DNA of 64,000 nt from Pseudoalteromonas luteoviolacea B = ATCC 29581 (lineage in GTDB: Bacteria > Pseudomonadota > Gammaproteobacteria > Enterobacterales > Alteromonadaceae), in NCBI GenBank assembly GCA_000333235.1, contig CAPN01000029.1, positions 1-64,000 of the forward strand, in the 5' to 3' direction. Below the pieces are notes generated by a model. That model saw only the letters and a list, made by a program, of their open reading frames with translations. It made no database searches and was not told the origin of the DNA. Positions within the stretch are counted from its first letter, which is position 1. Each line of letters opens with the position of its first letter. Below are positions 9,061 to 17,832 of this stretch, one piece after another. A program made the position numbers and the translations under genes.

Positions 9061-9777
9061 ATGCAAACGCCAGTCATTCTGATCGTAGAGGATGAAGACG
9101 TAACTAGGCTAAACCTCGTTAGTTTATTTGAAGCCGAAGGTTACAAAGTTCTTGAAGCCATTGATGGTGATGACATGCACGATAAGCTAACGTCGAACGA
9201 TGACGTGAGCCTCGTAATTATGGATATCAATCTTCCAGGTAAAAACGGCCTTATTTTGGCTCGTGAACTTCGCCAGAAGAAAAACATCGGGTTAATCTTC
9301 TTGACCGGACGTGACAACGATGTCGATCGTATTTTGGGTCTTGAAATTGGTGCTGATGACTACATCACGAAGCCATTCAACCCTCGCGAATTGACCATTC
9401 GTGCTCGCAACTTGATTTCTCGCACAGGTTCTTCAACAGAAGAAACAAAGCTTGAAACAAATGGCGTACTCACATTCAATGGATGGGAATTAGATGAGAA
9501 CAGCCGTTGCTTGACGTCTCCGTCTGGAGTTGCAAAACGTCTACCTAAGGGCGAGTATCGTGCATTACGTTTAATGTTAGATTCACCAGGTCGTATTTTC
9601 AGTCGTGAGCAACTTATTAAACATATGACAGGCCGCGAGTTACGTGCTAACGACCGTACGGTTGACGTAACGATCCGTCGTATTCGCAAACACTTTGAAA
9701 GTGACGCGACTACGCCAGAGCTAATTAGCACTATCCACGGTGAAGGTTATCGCTTTATTGGTAAATTAGACAGCTAA
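9061..9777 (+). CDS. arcA: Two-component response regulator ArcA
   Basis: 238 residues, OmpR/PhoB type: receiver (acidic EDED, acceptor Asp55 in VIMDINLPG, Lys in [10 protein letters not shown]) and a C-terminal winged helix ending in [13 protein letters not shown]. The receiver follows E. coli ArcA almost word for word ([29 protein letters not shown]), which separates it from other OmpR members. ArcA controls respiratory and central metabolism according to redox state. Its kinase arcB lies on the opposite strand directly downstream, and the two reading frames overlap by 4 bp at their stop codons. Confidence 0.96.
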   Translation: MQTPVILIVEDEDVTRLNLVSLFEAEGYKVLEAIDGDDMHDKLTSNDDVSLVIMDINLPGKNGLILARELRQKKNIGLIFLTGRDNDVDRILGLEIGADDYITKPFNPRELTIRARNLISRTGSSTEETKLETNGVLTFNGWELDENSRCLTSPSGVAKRLPKGEYRALRLMLDSPGRIFSREQLIKHMTGRELRANDRTVDVTIRRIRKHFESDATTPELISTIHGEGYRFIGKLDS

Positions 9778-11732
9778 ACACTGTCTTCTTCAGCCAGTTT
9801 TGCAACAGATAAACGAAGGGCTTCTTGCCCTTCGTTTATTTTTGCCTCTAATTCCTTTATCCACGCGTTTAATGTGTCTTCTGTTTCACTTGAGGCCCGT
9901 AATTCCATTTGCTTTGCCTGCACTTGTACCTGCAACAATCCTACCGACCCCGCGGCACCTTTCATTTTATGAGCAACTGAGGCGTATTCTTGAGTGTCAT
10001 TTTTACTAAGTGCATCTTTAAGTTCTTGGCAGTATTTTGGGTTAAGACGAGCAAAAAGCTCGGTACTGCGTTTAAACGCTTGGATCCCCATTGATGACAC
10101 AAAATCACTAATGGTTTCTAAATCGAGATGGGCTGCTTGAACTTCATTTACCGAATCGTAGACTTTGAGCTCTTTGTTGTCATTGTGTTTTTGAGCATTT
10201 ATACCAAATAGTTCGCCTAACATTTTATCTAGACGCGTAGTATTTATCGGTTTTGCTAACGCACCTTGTACGCTGATCCCTTCAAGCTCTTGTTCGGCAC
10301 TTCTTACGTTTGCCGTTAAAGCGACAATCGGTAAATCATCAAAGCGACTGTCTTCCCGGATCTGCCGTGCCACTTCGTCACCATTGATGTCAGGTAATTG
10401 CATATCAAGTAAAATTAAATCTAGATCGTCTTCCGTCTCGACAAGACATAGCGCATCTTCACCCGTCTCAGCCCATATAACCTCATGACCGCGCTGTTCT
10501 AATAAATTAGTCGCAATTTCAGCGTTCAGTGGTACATCTTCTACTAGCAAAATATTTAGGCTTCTTCCTGCATAGCTTTGCGCTTTAGGTGCGCTAGTAA
10601 GTTTAAGCGGTAATTTTACCTCAAAGCGGCTTCCCTCACCTTGCTTGCTACTTACAGAGACAGTCCCATGCATTGCTTCAATCAGCGCTTTCGTTACAGC
10701 AAGACCGATACCCGAGCCTATTGCATTCGCACCTGTTGCATCCGGTGCTTTGTAATACATATCGAAAATCTTTTCGAGTTGATCTTCTGGAATGCCTACA
10801 CCTGTGTCGATAACACTTATGAACAACCAAGGGCCCGATCCTAAATTTTCACGACGACACGTAAGTGTAACCCCCCCGCGATGCGTAAACTTTACTGCGT
10901 TGTTGATTAAGTTCCATAGAACTTGTCGCAAGCGAGTCGGATCAAGTAGTGCATAAACATCTAAAATACCTTGGCGTTGAATGTTAAATTCTAGCCCTTT
11001 TTGATCCGCAATTAGCCCCGCAAAATTCACAACGTCATTAATAAAGTCAGACACATTGATACTGTCAGCAGCAATATCGAGTTGTTCTCTATCGATTTTG
11101 TCTAAATCAATAATATCATTGAAAATATTGCCTAATGTTTCAGCACTAGAAAATACGGTATTGCACCAACTGCGTTGTTGTTTATTCAACTCGGTATCTA
11201 ACAGCATTCGCGTTAAGCCAACGATGCCATTAAGCGGCGTACGTAACTCATGACTTAAGGTGGCAATAAATTTCCCTTTGTCTTTGTACGCCGTTTCAAG
11301 TGCTTGTTGTGCTTTTTTCCGCTCGGTAATTTCTTTCCTTAATTCATCAATAGCACGATGCTTAGCATGAAGCGCTATTTTTCGTTCATCAATTTCACTG
11401 TTTAGACGATTGATATTGTCTTTGAGGGTTTGGTTTAGTAGCTTTTCTTGCTGAGTTGCTGATTCAATGTACGCTCGCGAAGAGTGTAGTCCTTTTAACG
11501 CTTGGATCGTCATCATAATTAACAAGGGGGAACATACGGCAGCAAAGAACATAACGGCAAGTACATCAACCAGGTTGATTTCTCCAAGGGCCACATAATA
11601 GAACATACAACCTGCTATTAAAGACACGAGTAATACGATTGCATAGCAAAGCAGGCCAGCTTTTAAATCACCATATTTTTCAATTAGATTGGAAACCAAT
11701 CTGGTCCATGGATCCATCGAAGAGTCTATCAT
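9774..11732 (-). CDS. arcB: Aerobic respiration control sensor kinase ArcB, lacking the PAS domain
   Basis: 652 residues against about 778 in E. coli. Two close membrane segments (about 26-48 and 55-77) with almost no periplasmic loop, then a coiled coil (about 95-150) leading straight to HisKA ([15 protein letters not shown], His161), HATPase ([33 protein letters not shown]), receiver (LLVEDVPLN, Asp443 in LLDMQLPD) and Hpt ([10 protein letters not shown], His588). The PAS module between coiled coil and kinase, which in E. coli holds the redox-active cysteines 180 and 241, is absent, so sensing must differ. The assignment rests on architecture plus convergence with arcA. The start at 11732 is the first ATG and has only a weak Shine-Dalgarno. 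Confidence 0.88.
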   Translation of the reverse strand: MIDSSMDPWTRLVSNLIEKYGDLKAGLLCYAIVLLVSLIAGCMFYYVALGEINLVDVLAVMFFAAVCSPLLIMMTIQALKGLHSSRAYIESATQQEKLLNQTLKDNINRLNSEIDERKIALHAKHRAIDELRKEITERKKAQQALETAYKDKGKFIATLSHELRTPLNGIVGLTRMLLDTELNKQQRSWCNTVFSSAETLGNIFNDIIDLDKIDREQLDIAADSINVSDFINDVVNFAGLIADQKGLEFNIQRQGILDVYALLDPTRLRQVLWNLINNAVKFTHRGGVTLTCRRENLGSGPWLFISVIDTGVGIPEDQLEKIFDMYYKAPDATGANAIGSGIGLAVTKALIEAMHGTVSVSSKQGEGSRFEVKLPLKLTSAPKAQSYAGRSLNILLVEDVPLNAEIATNLLEQRGHEVIWAETGEDALCLVETEDDLDLILLDMQLPDINGDEVARQIREDSRFDDLPIVALTANVRSAEQELEGISVQGALAKPINTTRLDKMLGELFGINAQKHNDNKELKVYDSVNEVQAAHLDLETISDFVSSMGIQAFKRSTELFARLNPKYCQELKDALSKNDTQEYASVAHKMKGAAGSVGLLQVQVQAKQMELRASSETEDTLNAWIKELEAKINEGQEALRLSVAKLAEEDSV

Positions 11733-12044
11733 TTTTCGTTCTATTCTTTTCGCGTTAACGTATTATAACCCGAATCACAGCTACTGTGGCTAGTGGTCAT
11801 TATTCGATCTTAAGGTAAAGAGTATCGTGTTTAATGATCGTTCTCTTTAATCGAAACGTAAATCTTATACTCAAACAACTTAAAGCAGCATCATTGGGTA
11901 TAAAGTAACCTTGCAATGCAAGGTGTACGCTTTGTTGCACGAAACTCGAAATAATGTCGGATCGCAAATCCTTGATATTGTCCACTTTTAAGCAAATTTG
12001 CGGTACTATTCGCGTTTTTCCATAGTATAGATCAGAGGAAACCT
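11733..12044. other. Intergenic region between arcB and folE2
   Basis: 312 bp separating divergent genes. The one clear element is a 17-bp palindrome at 11908-11924. A 61-codon minus-strand ORF (11800-11985) has no family resemblance and no ribosome-binding site and is not called. GAGGAAAC just before 12045 is the folE2 Shine-Dalgarno. Confidence 0.5.
11908..11924. promoter_or_regulatory. 17-bp perfect palindrome, possible operator
   Basis: ACCTTGCA-A-TGCAAGGT is perfectly symmetric. ACCTT...AAGGT ends recall MerR-family operators, but no flanking -35/-10 pair at MerR-type spacing is evident and no MerR gene is near. It lies 121 bp upstream of folE2. Confidence 0.3.
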
Positions 12045-12965
12045 ATGTCCGCTAGCATGCCAGACATCGCTCATAGCGCAGAAGCACTCGAAACTGGTCG
12101 TCTCGACTGGGTCGGAATGAGTAATATTGAAATCCCTCTTGTTTTTGAAACAAAAGGATTAACTCCAGTGACAGTCGCGGCCAAAGCAGATGCTTTTGTC
12201 AGCCTTGATGATGAGCAAGCTAAGGGCATTCATATGTCGCGCTTGTATCTAGCGCTAGACAAACTCTCCAGTGACGCCAGTGTTACACCAGCCTCACTCA
12301 TTACACTATTAAAAGACTTTATTATAAGCCACGACGGACTTAGCCATAGCGCCAAAGTTGCAATTGAATTTGAACTTTTATTACGTCGAAAATCCTTACT
12401 CAGTGGCAAACAAGGTTGGAAAGGGTATCCGGTCAAAATTGCAGCCGTAAACCACAATGGCCAAGCTCAAATCGAGTTAAGCGTGAACGTAACATACTCA
12501 TCAACGTGCCCATGTTCTGCGGCACTTGCTCGACAACTTATTCAACGTGCGTTTGACGAACAATTTGCAGGTAAGCAACCAGAACTTGCCGAAGTGAGAG
12601 CGTGGCTTGGCACGACAGACGGCATCGTTGCTACCCCTCATTCTCAGCGTTCGGTTGCTGAGGTCAAAGTCGCCATGACAGAAAGCTGCCAAGAATTTGA
12701 CGTCATCGGTTTGGTAGATGCGCTTGAAAACACACTTAAGACCCCTGTACAAGCAGCAGTAAAACGCGAAGACGAACAAGAGTTTGCAAGGTTAAATGGG
12801 CAAAACCTGATGTTCTGTGAAGATGCGGCAAGAAAATTGAAAGCCTTATTGATGCCATTGTCGTATCGTGATTTCCATATTCGTATTAATCATTACGAAT
12901 CTCTGCATGCGCACGACGCAGTAGCAATTGCCGTAAAGGGCATTAAAAACGGCTATCAACCTTAA
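12045..12965 (+). CDS. folE2: GTP cyclohydrolase FolE2 (type IB)
   Basis: 306 residues. It converts GTP to 7,8-dihydroneopterin triphosphate, the first step of folate (and often queuosine precursor) synthesis. Recognised from the COG1469 features [15 protein letters not shown] at the N-terminus, the conserved [13 protein letters not shown] with the metal-ligand cysteine, and [12 protein letters not shown]. Type IB enzymes accept metals other than zinc and are often made when zinc is short; no convincing Zur box was found upstream. It has a good Shine-Dalgarno (GAGGAAAC) and its own terminator, so it is probably monocistronic. Confidence 0.95.
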   Translation: MSASMPDIAHSAEALETGRLDWVGMSNIEIPLVFETKGLTPVTVAAKADAFVSLDDEQAKGIHMSRLYLALDKLSSDASVTPASLITLLKDFIISHDGLSHSAKVAIEFELLLRRKSLLSGKQGWKGYPVKIAAVNHNGQAQIELSVNVTYSSTCPCSAALARQLIQRAFDEQFAGKQPELAEVRAWLGTTDGIVATPHSQRSVAEVKVAMTESCQEFDVIGLVDALENTLKTPVQAAVKREDEQEFARLNGQNLMFCEDAARKLKALLMPLSYRDFHIRINHYESLHAHDAVAIAVKGIKNGYQP

Positions 12966-12999
12966 TCTCTCAAGGTTTAAGCTAAAACTAAATACCAAC

Positions 13000-13022
13000 G
13001 CGCGGGTTTCCCCGCGCTTTTT
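13000..13022 (+). terminator. Rho-independent terminator of folE2
   Basis: A GC-rich 7-bp stem, GCGCGGG / CCCGCGC, with TTTC loop is followed by TTTTT, 35 bp after the folE2 stop. Confidence 0.9.
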
Positions 13023-13136
13023 ACAGAAAACGCCAACACCAAACTCCCCTTTCATTGTTTCATCTTTAAATGACAACTTCGGCACGGCAATTGCTTAATC
13101 AAATAGAGTAGTCAATTTGTTGAAGTGGAGTGTCTT

Positions 13137-13730
13137 ATGGAACTTACTTTATTGTTAATCTTAGCATTAGTAGTTGTTGCATCTGTGGTTATCGCAAAAT
13201 ATAACGATACCTCAGGAAATCCTTATCCATTTAGTCGTAAAGACAGTGTTTTTACGACCGTAGAAGCTTCTTTTCTCCATTTAATAGAACGTGCTATCGG
13301 CGATAAGTACAAAGTGGTGAGCCGAGTTAAGCTTGTTGATCTCATTGAGTGTAAACCAGGGCTATCACCAAAGGCGCGTCGTGCTGCGGTCACAAAGGCT
13401 AAAAACAAGCAGTTGGATTATGTTCTGGTTGATAAGGAAACCTTAAACATCGTCGCGGCGGTTGATTTGGTGAATAACTCAAATAAATCAGGCCATAAAG
13501 CGCAAAAAGATTGGTTTGTTACTGGTGCACTTGAAGCGGCAGGCATTCCCCATATTCGCATGAAAGTTCGTACTGGTTACAAACCTGCAGAAGTTCGCGC
13601 TGCGATTTTATTTAAGCTCGGTAAAAATGAGCGTCCAGAATCACGCGAAAGCCGCAATCGCACTTACAAACCTGCGGTGCTATCAAGCTCGCAAGTTAAA
13701 GCGATGTCCACTCAATTGGCCGAGATCTAA
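13137..13730 (+). CDS. DUF2726 domain protein, membrane-anchored
   Basis: 197 residues. One N-terminal hydrophobic segment (about 3-22) anchors a cytoplasmic DUF2726 domain with the pattern FTTVEASFLHLIERAIGDKY, KLVDLIECKPG and LDYVLVDKETLNIVAAVDL. The domain has a restriction-endonuclease-like/topoisomerase-associated look, with D and E residues on successive strands (DYVLVD, VAAVDLVNN), but catalytic activity has not been established. The start at ATG 13137 is supported by AGTGGAG 6 nt upstream; the frame also opens at GTG 13125. Flanked by terminators on both sides, so monocistronic. Function unknown. Confidence 0.8.
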   Translation: MELTLLLILALVVVASVVIAKYNDTSGNPYPFSRKDSVFTTVEASFLHLIERAIGDKYKVVSRVKLVDLIECKPGLSPKARRAAVTKAKNKQLDYVLVDKETLNIVAAVDLVNNSNKSGHKAQKDWFVTGALEAAGIPHIRMKVRTGYKPAEVRAAILFKLGKNERPESRESRNRTYKPAVLSSSQVKAMSTQLAEI

Positions 13731-13775
13731 CGTTCTGCGCATTAGACAGATAACCTTTTCAACTTGTAAACGTTC

Positions 13776-13810
13776 ATGCGAGTTCAGTTAAACTGAACTC
13801 GCATTTTTTG
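13776..13810 (+). terminator. Rho-independent terminator after the DUF2726 gene
   Basis: A perfect 14-bp inverted repeat around a single central A (13776-13804; arms ATGCGAGTTCAGTT and its complement) is followed by a T6 run. It lies 45 bp after the stop of the DUF2726 gene and upstream of mtnN. Confidence 0.92.
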
Positions 13811-13903
13811 TTTCCACTAGTCCGTACATTGCTTAGGTATATTTTAAGCTTGTTTAACATTATAATAATTGGGTTTAAGAAGATTCTAGAATTAGGTAGA
13901 AAA

Positions 13904-14611
13904 ATGAAAGTAGGCATTATTGGCGCGATGGAGCCAGAAGTTGCAATTCTTCGCGATACCATGCAAAACGTAACAACGCTTACAAAAGGCGGATTTACTT
14001 TTTATTCAGGTGATTTAGCAGGTCAAAGCGTGGTACTGGTGCAGTCCGGAATCGGTAAAGTAGCATCCGCGCTTGCAACCGCTCTACTGATCGATAACTT
14101 TGAGCCGGATTGTGTGATAAACACAGGTTCTGCTGGCGGCTTCGAGCCTTCTTTAAATGTTGGCGATGTGGTGATTTCAAGTGAAGTGCGTCACCACGAC
14201 GTAGATGTAACTGCATTTGGTTATGAAATTGGTCAAGTTCCACAAATGCCTGCAGGTTTTGCAGCTCACCCTGCATTAATCGACGCAGCAAAAGCGAGTA
14301 TCGCTGAAATTACTGACGTCCAAACTAAGGTTGGCCTCATCTGCACAGGCGACACATTTATGTGCGATCCAGTGCGCATTAATAAAGCCCGTCAAGATTT
14401 CCCATTGATGTTAGCCGTAGAAATGGAAGGTGCGGCAATTGCACAAGTGTGTCATTCATTAACAACACCATTTGTTGTGATCCGTTCACTGTCTGACATT
14501 GCTGGCAAAGAGTCACCTCAGTCTTTCGAAGAATACTTAGTAGTCGCGTCGAAAAACTCATCGAAAATGGTGATTGCGCTCTTAGAGAAGCTGGCTTCGG
14601 TTTCACTATAA
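13904..14611 (+). CDS. mtnN: 5'-methylthioadenosine/S-adenosylhomocysteine nucleosidase
   Basis: 235 residues. It hydrolyses MTA and SAH to adenine plus the thioribose, recycling products of SAM chemistry and feeding autoinducer-2 and methionine salvage. The family start [18 protein letters not shown] is intact, as are [22 protein letters not shown], the catalytic Glu in [11 protein letters not shown] and the Asp in RSLSDIAG. The start at 13904 gives the usual length (E. coli 232) with GGTAGA upstream, although the frame is open back to 13808. The stop is directly followed by the CbiB-like gene. Confidence 0.96.
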   Translation: MKVGIIGAMEPEVAILRDTMQNVTTLTKGGFTFYSGDLAGQSVVLVQSGIGKVASALATALLIDNFEPDCVINTGSAGGFEPSLNVGDVVISSEVRHHDVDVTAFGYEIGQVPQMPAGFAAHPALIDAAKASIAEITDVQTKVGLICTGDTFMCDPVRINKARQDFPLMLAVEMEGAAIAQVCHSLTTPFVVIRSLSDIAGKESPQSFEEYLVVASKNSSKMVIALLEKLASVSL

Positions 14612-14617
14612 GTGCTG

Positions 14618-15568
14618 ATGTCACTCGTGCAAGCCCATGAGGGCTTGCTGGTTTTTCTAACCGCGATATTGCTTACTCAACTTGTACCTCTTCACAGCTG
14701 GTATCACCCCAACGCCTTTCTTCAACACCTATTCGCCAATATCGGTCGGCGCGTATACAAAAAATCGTTGCCCAAAAACCAACTGCTTATTTCTGGTACG
14801 CTCGCGTTTGTGATGCCTATTCTCACTATATTAGTGTTGGTTTTTGGGATCCGGGAATTTGCGCAGTATCCACAATGGGTTGACGGGCTTTTGCTGTATT
14901 TGTGCTTAGAAACGAGTCATCCATTGCGTAAAGTGGCTAAAATTGAGCGCTTCCTCAGTTTAAATCAAAAAGCGACGGCCAAAGAAGTAACATCTCAGTT
15001 AGTTGTGCGTGACACCGCAAACTTATCTGAAATGGGGATCTGTAAAGCATGTATTGAAACACTCTGTTTAAATCACATTCGTCAATTTTGGGTTATTGTG
15101 TTGCTTTATATAAGCTTTGGGCCATGGTTAATGCTTACTTACAAAATGATGCTGTTGACTAATCACGCATGGCGCGAGCGCATTTTACCTAATAGTTATT
15201 TTTTAAAGCCAATATCTAAAACCCTTTATGTACTTGAATACCCGTTTATTCGAACCCTCATTGCGCTATTGAGTCTTTTTCAAAATCACAAAAAAACGTG
15301 GCATTATATTCACCACTACGGCAAACACGCGTATCAAAAAAACAGTGGTTGGATTTTGTCTTTATTTGCAGCAAGTCTGAATGTGCAACTCGGAGGGCCA
15401 GCTCATTATCTCGGTGAAAAATTGCGTAAAACGCGCATTGGCATTGAGCGCACACCAACGGTACACGATGTCAGCGCGGCACGTGCGCTGATCGTACAAC
15501 TTAAATGGTTTGGAGTAACATTAATTTCGTTAATATGGGTGCTGTTTACTCTTGCTTTAAGTTTGTAA
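14618..15568 (+). CDS. CobD/CbiB-family integral membrane protein
   Basis: 316 residues with at least four hydrophobic segments. The C-terminal GGPAHYLGEKLRKTRIG resembles the GGxxxYxGxxxxKP(x)G block of adenosylcobinamide-phosphate synthases, and the N-terminus resembles the HPVVxxG region only loosely (HSWYHPNAFL). Canonical CbiB makes cobinamide phosphate during B12 synthesis. No other cobalamin gene is in the window, and divergence from the signature motifs makes the enzyme role doubtful. It starts within 6 nt of the mtnN stop (GTG at 14612 or ATG at 14618), so it is translationally coupled to mtnN. Confidence 0.75.
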   Translation: MSLVQAHEGLLVFLTAILLTQLVPLHSWYHPNAFLQHLFANIGRRVYKKSLPKNQLLISGTLAFVMPILTILVLVFGIREFAQYPQWVDGLLLYLCLETSHPLRKVAKIERFLSLNQKATAKEVTSQLVVRDTANLSEMGICKACIETLCLNHIRQFWVIVLLYISFGPWLMLTYKMMLLTNHAWRERILPNSYFLKPISKTLYVLEYPFIRTLIALLSLFQNHKKTWHYIHHYGKHAYQKNSGWILSLFAASLNVQLGGPAHYLGEKLRKTRIGIERTPTVHDVSAARALIVQLKWFGVTLISLIWVLFTLALSL

Positions 15569-15587
15569 AAAGCCCTTTTAAATACCA

Positions 15588-15607
15588 ATCCGCTTAATTA
15601 AGTGGTT
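15588..15607. terminator. Imperfect palindrome after the CbiB-like gene, possible terminator
   Basis: CCGCTTAATTAAGTGG is a near-perfect palindrome (15590-15605) between two convergent genes, followed by GTTTATTTTG. It is short and AT-rich, so termination is only a suggestion. Confidence 0.35.
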
Positions 15608-15651
15608 TATTTTGAGGTAAGTACTAATAAAGACTGCTATAACTTGTCAAA

Positions 15652-16113
15652 TTAATAATACGTCACTCGCTTTACTTTACGTGGTTTGACTTCCGTGATG
15701 TAAAGATCAAAAACACGTTTCATATCTAACTCAACTTCAGTGGCGTATACATCACCTACCGCATAGCTTTTAATGACTTTCGCGCCACGAATAATGCCTT
15801 GAACTTGCCCTTGTAGCTGATCGCTGCCAGCTACTGCTCGCTCTACCGTTAAATTTGACGCTATTTTATGGCCATACACTTGCTCTGCAAGTTCTCTAAA
15901 CGCTTCAAGCTTTGACGCTTTAATTGCCATTAACATTTTTTCGGTGTCGGAAGTACCTGGTTGAGAGCTCAAGGGCGCATAACCAATCCCCTTTAAAACC
16001 GGGTAGTTAGAAGGTTCTACATATTCATATTCAATGTGCTTATCAAACACGCTACTGCACGCCGACACAAAGACCACTGCACAACCAAGCAAAATTGAGC
16101 TAAGTTTGTTCAT
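15652..16113 (-). CDS. flgP: Flagellar outer-ring lipoprotein FlgP (LPP20 family)
   Basis: 153 residues. Signal peptide with lipobox VSAC (Cys about 19), then an LPP20-type domain: GIGYAPLSS, AIKASKLEAFRELAEQVYG and GAKVIKSYAVGDVYATEVELDM. In Vibrio FlgP is an outer-membrane lipoprotein of the basal-body H ring/basal disk needed for full motility. Identification is supported by the divergent flgT and the FlgO genes nearby. A sigma-54 element sits 53-68 bp upstream. The ring of C-terminal basic residues (KPRKVKRVTYY) is intact, with no truncation seen. Confidence 0.88.
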   Translation of the reverse strand: MNKLSSILLGCAVVFVSACSSVFDKHIEYEYVEPSNYPVLKGIGYAPLSSQPGTSDTEKMLMAIKASKLEAFRELAEQVYGHKIASNLTVERAVAGSDQLQGQVQGIIRGAKVIKSYAVGDVYATEVELDMKRVFDLYITEVKPRKVKRVTYY

Positions 16114-16165
16114 GGTGTTCTCCTAATATTCATTCGAAATCGTTACTGCTCGCTAATTGAAATCA

Positions 16166-16181
16166 TGCAAAAGCTACGCCA
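16166..16181 (-). promoter_or_regulatory. Sigma-54 promoter for flgP
   Basis: On the minus strand TGGCGT-N5-TTGCA gives the required GG-N10-GC geometry of a -24/-12 promoter. The predicted start is near 16154, 40 bp before the flgP ATG. Confidence 0.7.
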
Positions 16182-16189
16182 AAAAACAG

Positions 16190-16205
16190 TGGCACAGCCT
16201 TTGCT
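16190..16205 (+). promoter_or_regulatory. Sigma-54 promoter for flgT
   Basis: TGGCAC-N5-TTGCT matches the sigma-54 consensus at every core position, with GG-N10-GC spacing. The predicted start is near 16216, about 50 bp before the flgT ATG. Only 8 bp separate it from the opposing flgP element. Confidence 0.85.
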
Positions 16206-16267
16206 TCGATAAAACTAATTCAATTTTGCGCCAAACGCGGTGAACACGCTGAAACAAGGGTAAACTC

Positions 16268-17503
16268 ATGGCAACCATTCCATTCAAAATACAGTCAATA
16301 CTAAGCGCTACGTTTCTTATAAGCGCATTTGCACTGTCTTCGCCGGCACATGCCGAGTGGTTTGAATCCACAGGATATGCTGTGATTGATGACGGCGATA
16401 TCGCCAAAGCGCGTTACGCAGCGATTAAAGACGCGGTAAGGCAAGCGCTCATTTTTTCGGGTGCTTCTGTCAGTAGCGTTCAAACAATTGCCGATGGAGT
16501 GCTCTCTCAAGATCAAGTAAAAATAAAATCACACGGCGAAATTCAACAAATCAATTTAATTGAAGAGCGCCACGAGTCGGGTCAATTTTCTGTCACTTTA
16601 CACTTGGATATTTTTGCAACCCACAGTCAATGCAAGCAATCAAAGTTTAATAAACAAGTCGCGGTAACTCGTGCTCAGCTTCTTAAGCCCCAACAAGCAC
16701 GTATGGGACAAATATACGATTTACCAGAAGCCGCATCGCAGCGTCTCTACGATACACTTAATAACCGAAACATGGCCGTTCGCCCGGTGCCTTATTTGGC
16801 CTCGGTAGTGAACGTAAAACCGTTTTTTAATCAGCAGTTCGACTATAAAGACGGTTTAATAGAAGAAATAGCCTCGCGCAGTAATAGTCAATTTGTTGTT
16901 TTTAGCCAAATCACCGACATCAATGACGGCGAACAACAAAATAACAATTATGCATTTTGGCAAAAAGACTCGTACAAACGCAGTTTCAAAATGAGTTTTG
17001 CTTTGTTCGATGCACTGACGATGGAGCCTTTATGGCAGCAAAGTTATGCCACTGAAGGTATTTGGCCATTTAAGAAAACCAAACTGGTGGATGTAAATAG
17101 TAACCAGTTTTGGCGCAGTGATTATGGCGAAAAAATTCAAGAAGTGTTTAACAAAATGAGTTATGACATGGCCACGACGGTTTCTTGCTTACCCACGAAA
17201 GGCAAAGTGCTGCATGTTGATGGTGGCCGCATGGTCATCAATTTGGGTCTAATCCACGGCGTACAAGAAGGCCAGCTATTGGCAATTGCTCATCGTAGTG
17301 ATATGACCGATGGCGCTGGAAAACGCTATAGTTTTGGGATTAATACCATTAATCAGTTACGTGTTGTGCAAGCCAATCAACAAAGCGCTATCGCTGAAAA
17401 CATCAACAAACGGCCACTTAGCAATATTCAGCTTAACGACATTGTGATTGTTGAAACCGCAGAAGAATCCGATTTCGAGTTTGAAGACGGCCCTGTTTTG
17501 TAA
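16268..17503 (+). CDS. flgT: Flagellar assembly protein FlgT (H ring)
   Basis: 411 residues with a cleavable signal peptide (ends near SPAHA). Layout fits Vibrio FlgT: an N-terminal domain with AVIDDGDIAKARYAAIKDAV (same repeat type as LPP20), a TolB-like middle domain (ALFDALTMEPLWQQSYATEG), and a small C-terminal beta domain (GGRMVINLGLIHGVQEGQLL). FlgT builds the periplasmic H ring and helps assemble the T ring and PomAB stators of sodium-type polar flagella. It is divergent from flgP with a consensus sigma-54 promoter. The C-terminus is acidic. Confidence 0.92.
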   Translation: MATIPFKIQSILSATFLISAFALSSPAHAEWFESTGYAVIDDGDIAKARYAAIKDAVRQALIFSGASVSSVQTIADGVLSQDQVKIKSHGEIQQINLIEERHESGQFSVTLHLDIFATHSQCKQSKFNKQVAVTRAQLLKPQQARMGQIYDLPEAASQRLYDTLNNRNMAVRPVPYLASVVNVKPFFNQQFDYKDGLIEEIASRSNSQFVVFSQITDINDGEQQNNNYAFWQKDSYKRSFKMSFALFDALTMEPLWQQSYATEGIWPFKKTKLVDVNSNQFWRSDYGEKIQEVFNKMSYDMATTVSCLPTKGKVLHVDGGRMVINLGLIHGVQEGQLLAIAHRSDMTDGAGKRYSFGINTINQLRVVQANQQSAIAENINKRPLSNIQLNDIVIVETAEESDFEFEDGPVL

Positions 17504-17583
17504 TTCGACGTAAAGAAGCGAGCTTTTTTCTTGATTAGGGAAATGCCCAACATGCCAACACTGTTGCTCTAGTATGTTGGTTT
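17504..17583. other. Spacer after flgT
   Basis: 80 bp after the flgT stop. A weak AAGCGAGCTTTTTT stretch at about 17516 could assist termination. Nothing else is recognised before the repeat element that starts at 17584. Confidence 0.3.
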
Positions 17584-17829
17584 TATACCCAATCAACTTG
17601 AAGATGCGTGAGTTCTGTAAGCATTTAGACAAGGCATTGATTGCGAGTAATGGCTTTTTCCCTTATCAAAGGCATAAACGCCAGTAAAACTTGCCCAGTG
17701 GGAGTGCCACCGTGTTACCACTTCGTTGTTACGGCAATTTGAAAAGGGCTTACCTTCTTGCATTACCGTGCATAGTACCGATAACTCGGTGAAGCTCTGA
17801 AATACAAATCTTCTAGTTGTTTGTATATA
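17584..17829. repeat. MITE-like repeat element, copy A
   Basis: About 246 bp with imperfect terminal inverted repeats: TATACCCAATCAACTTGAAG at 17584-17603 and, inverted, a TATATACAAACAACTAGAAG-like end at 17810-17829. A core at 17630-17657 (CAAGGCATTG...GTAATGGCTTT) and the right end are clearly related to a second copy near 51265-51480. No coding capacity. Taken as a degenerate non-autonomous element or transposon remnant. Confidence 0.65.
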
Positions 17830-17832
17830 CCA

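Noticed and set aside
11800..11985. 61-codon minus-strand ORF in the arcB-folE2 spacer
   Set aside because: No ribosome-binding site, no domain resemblance and composition like the surrounding spacer.
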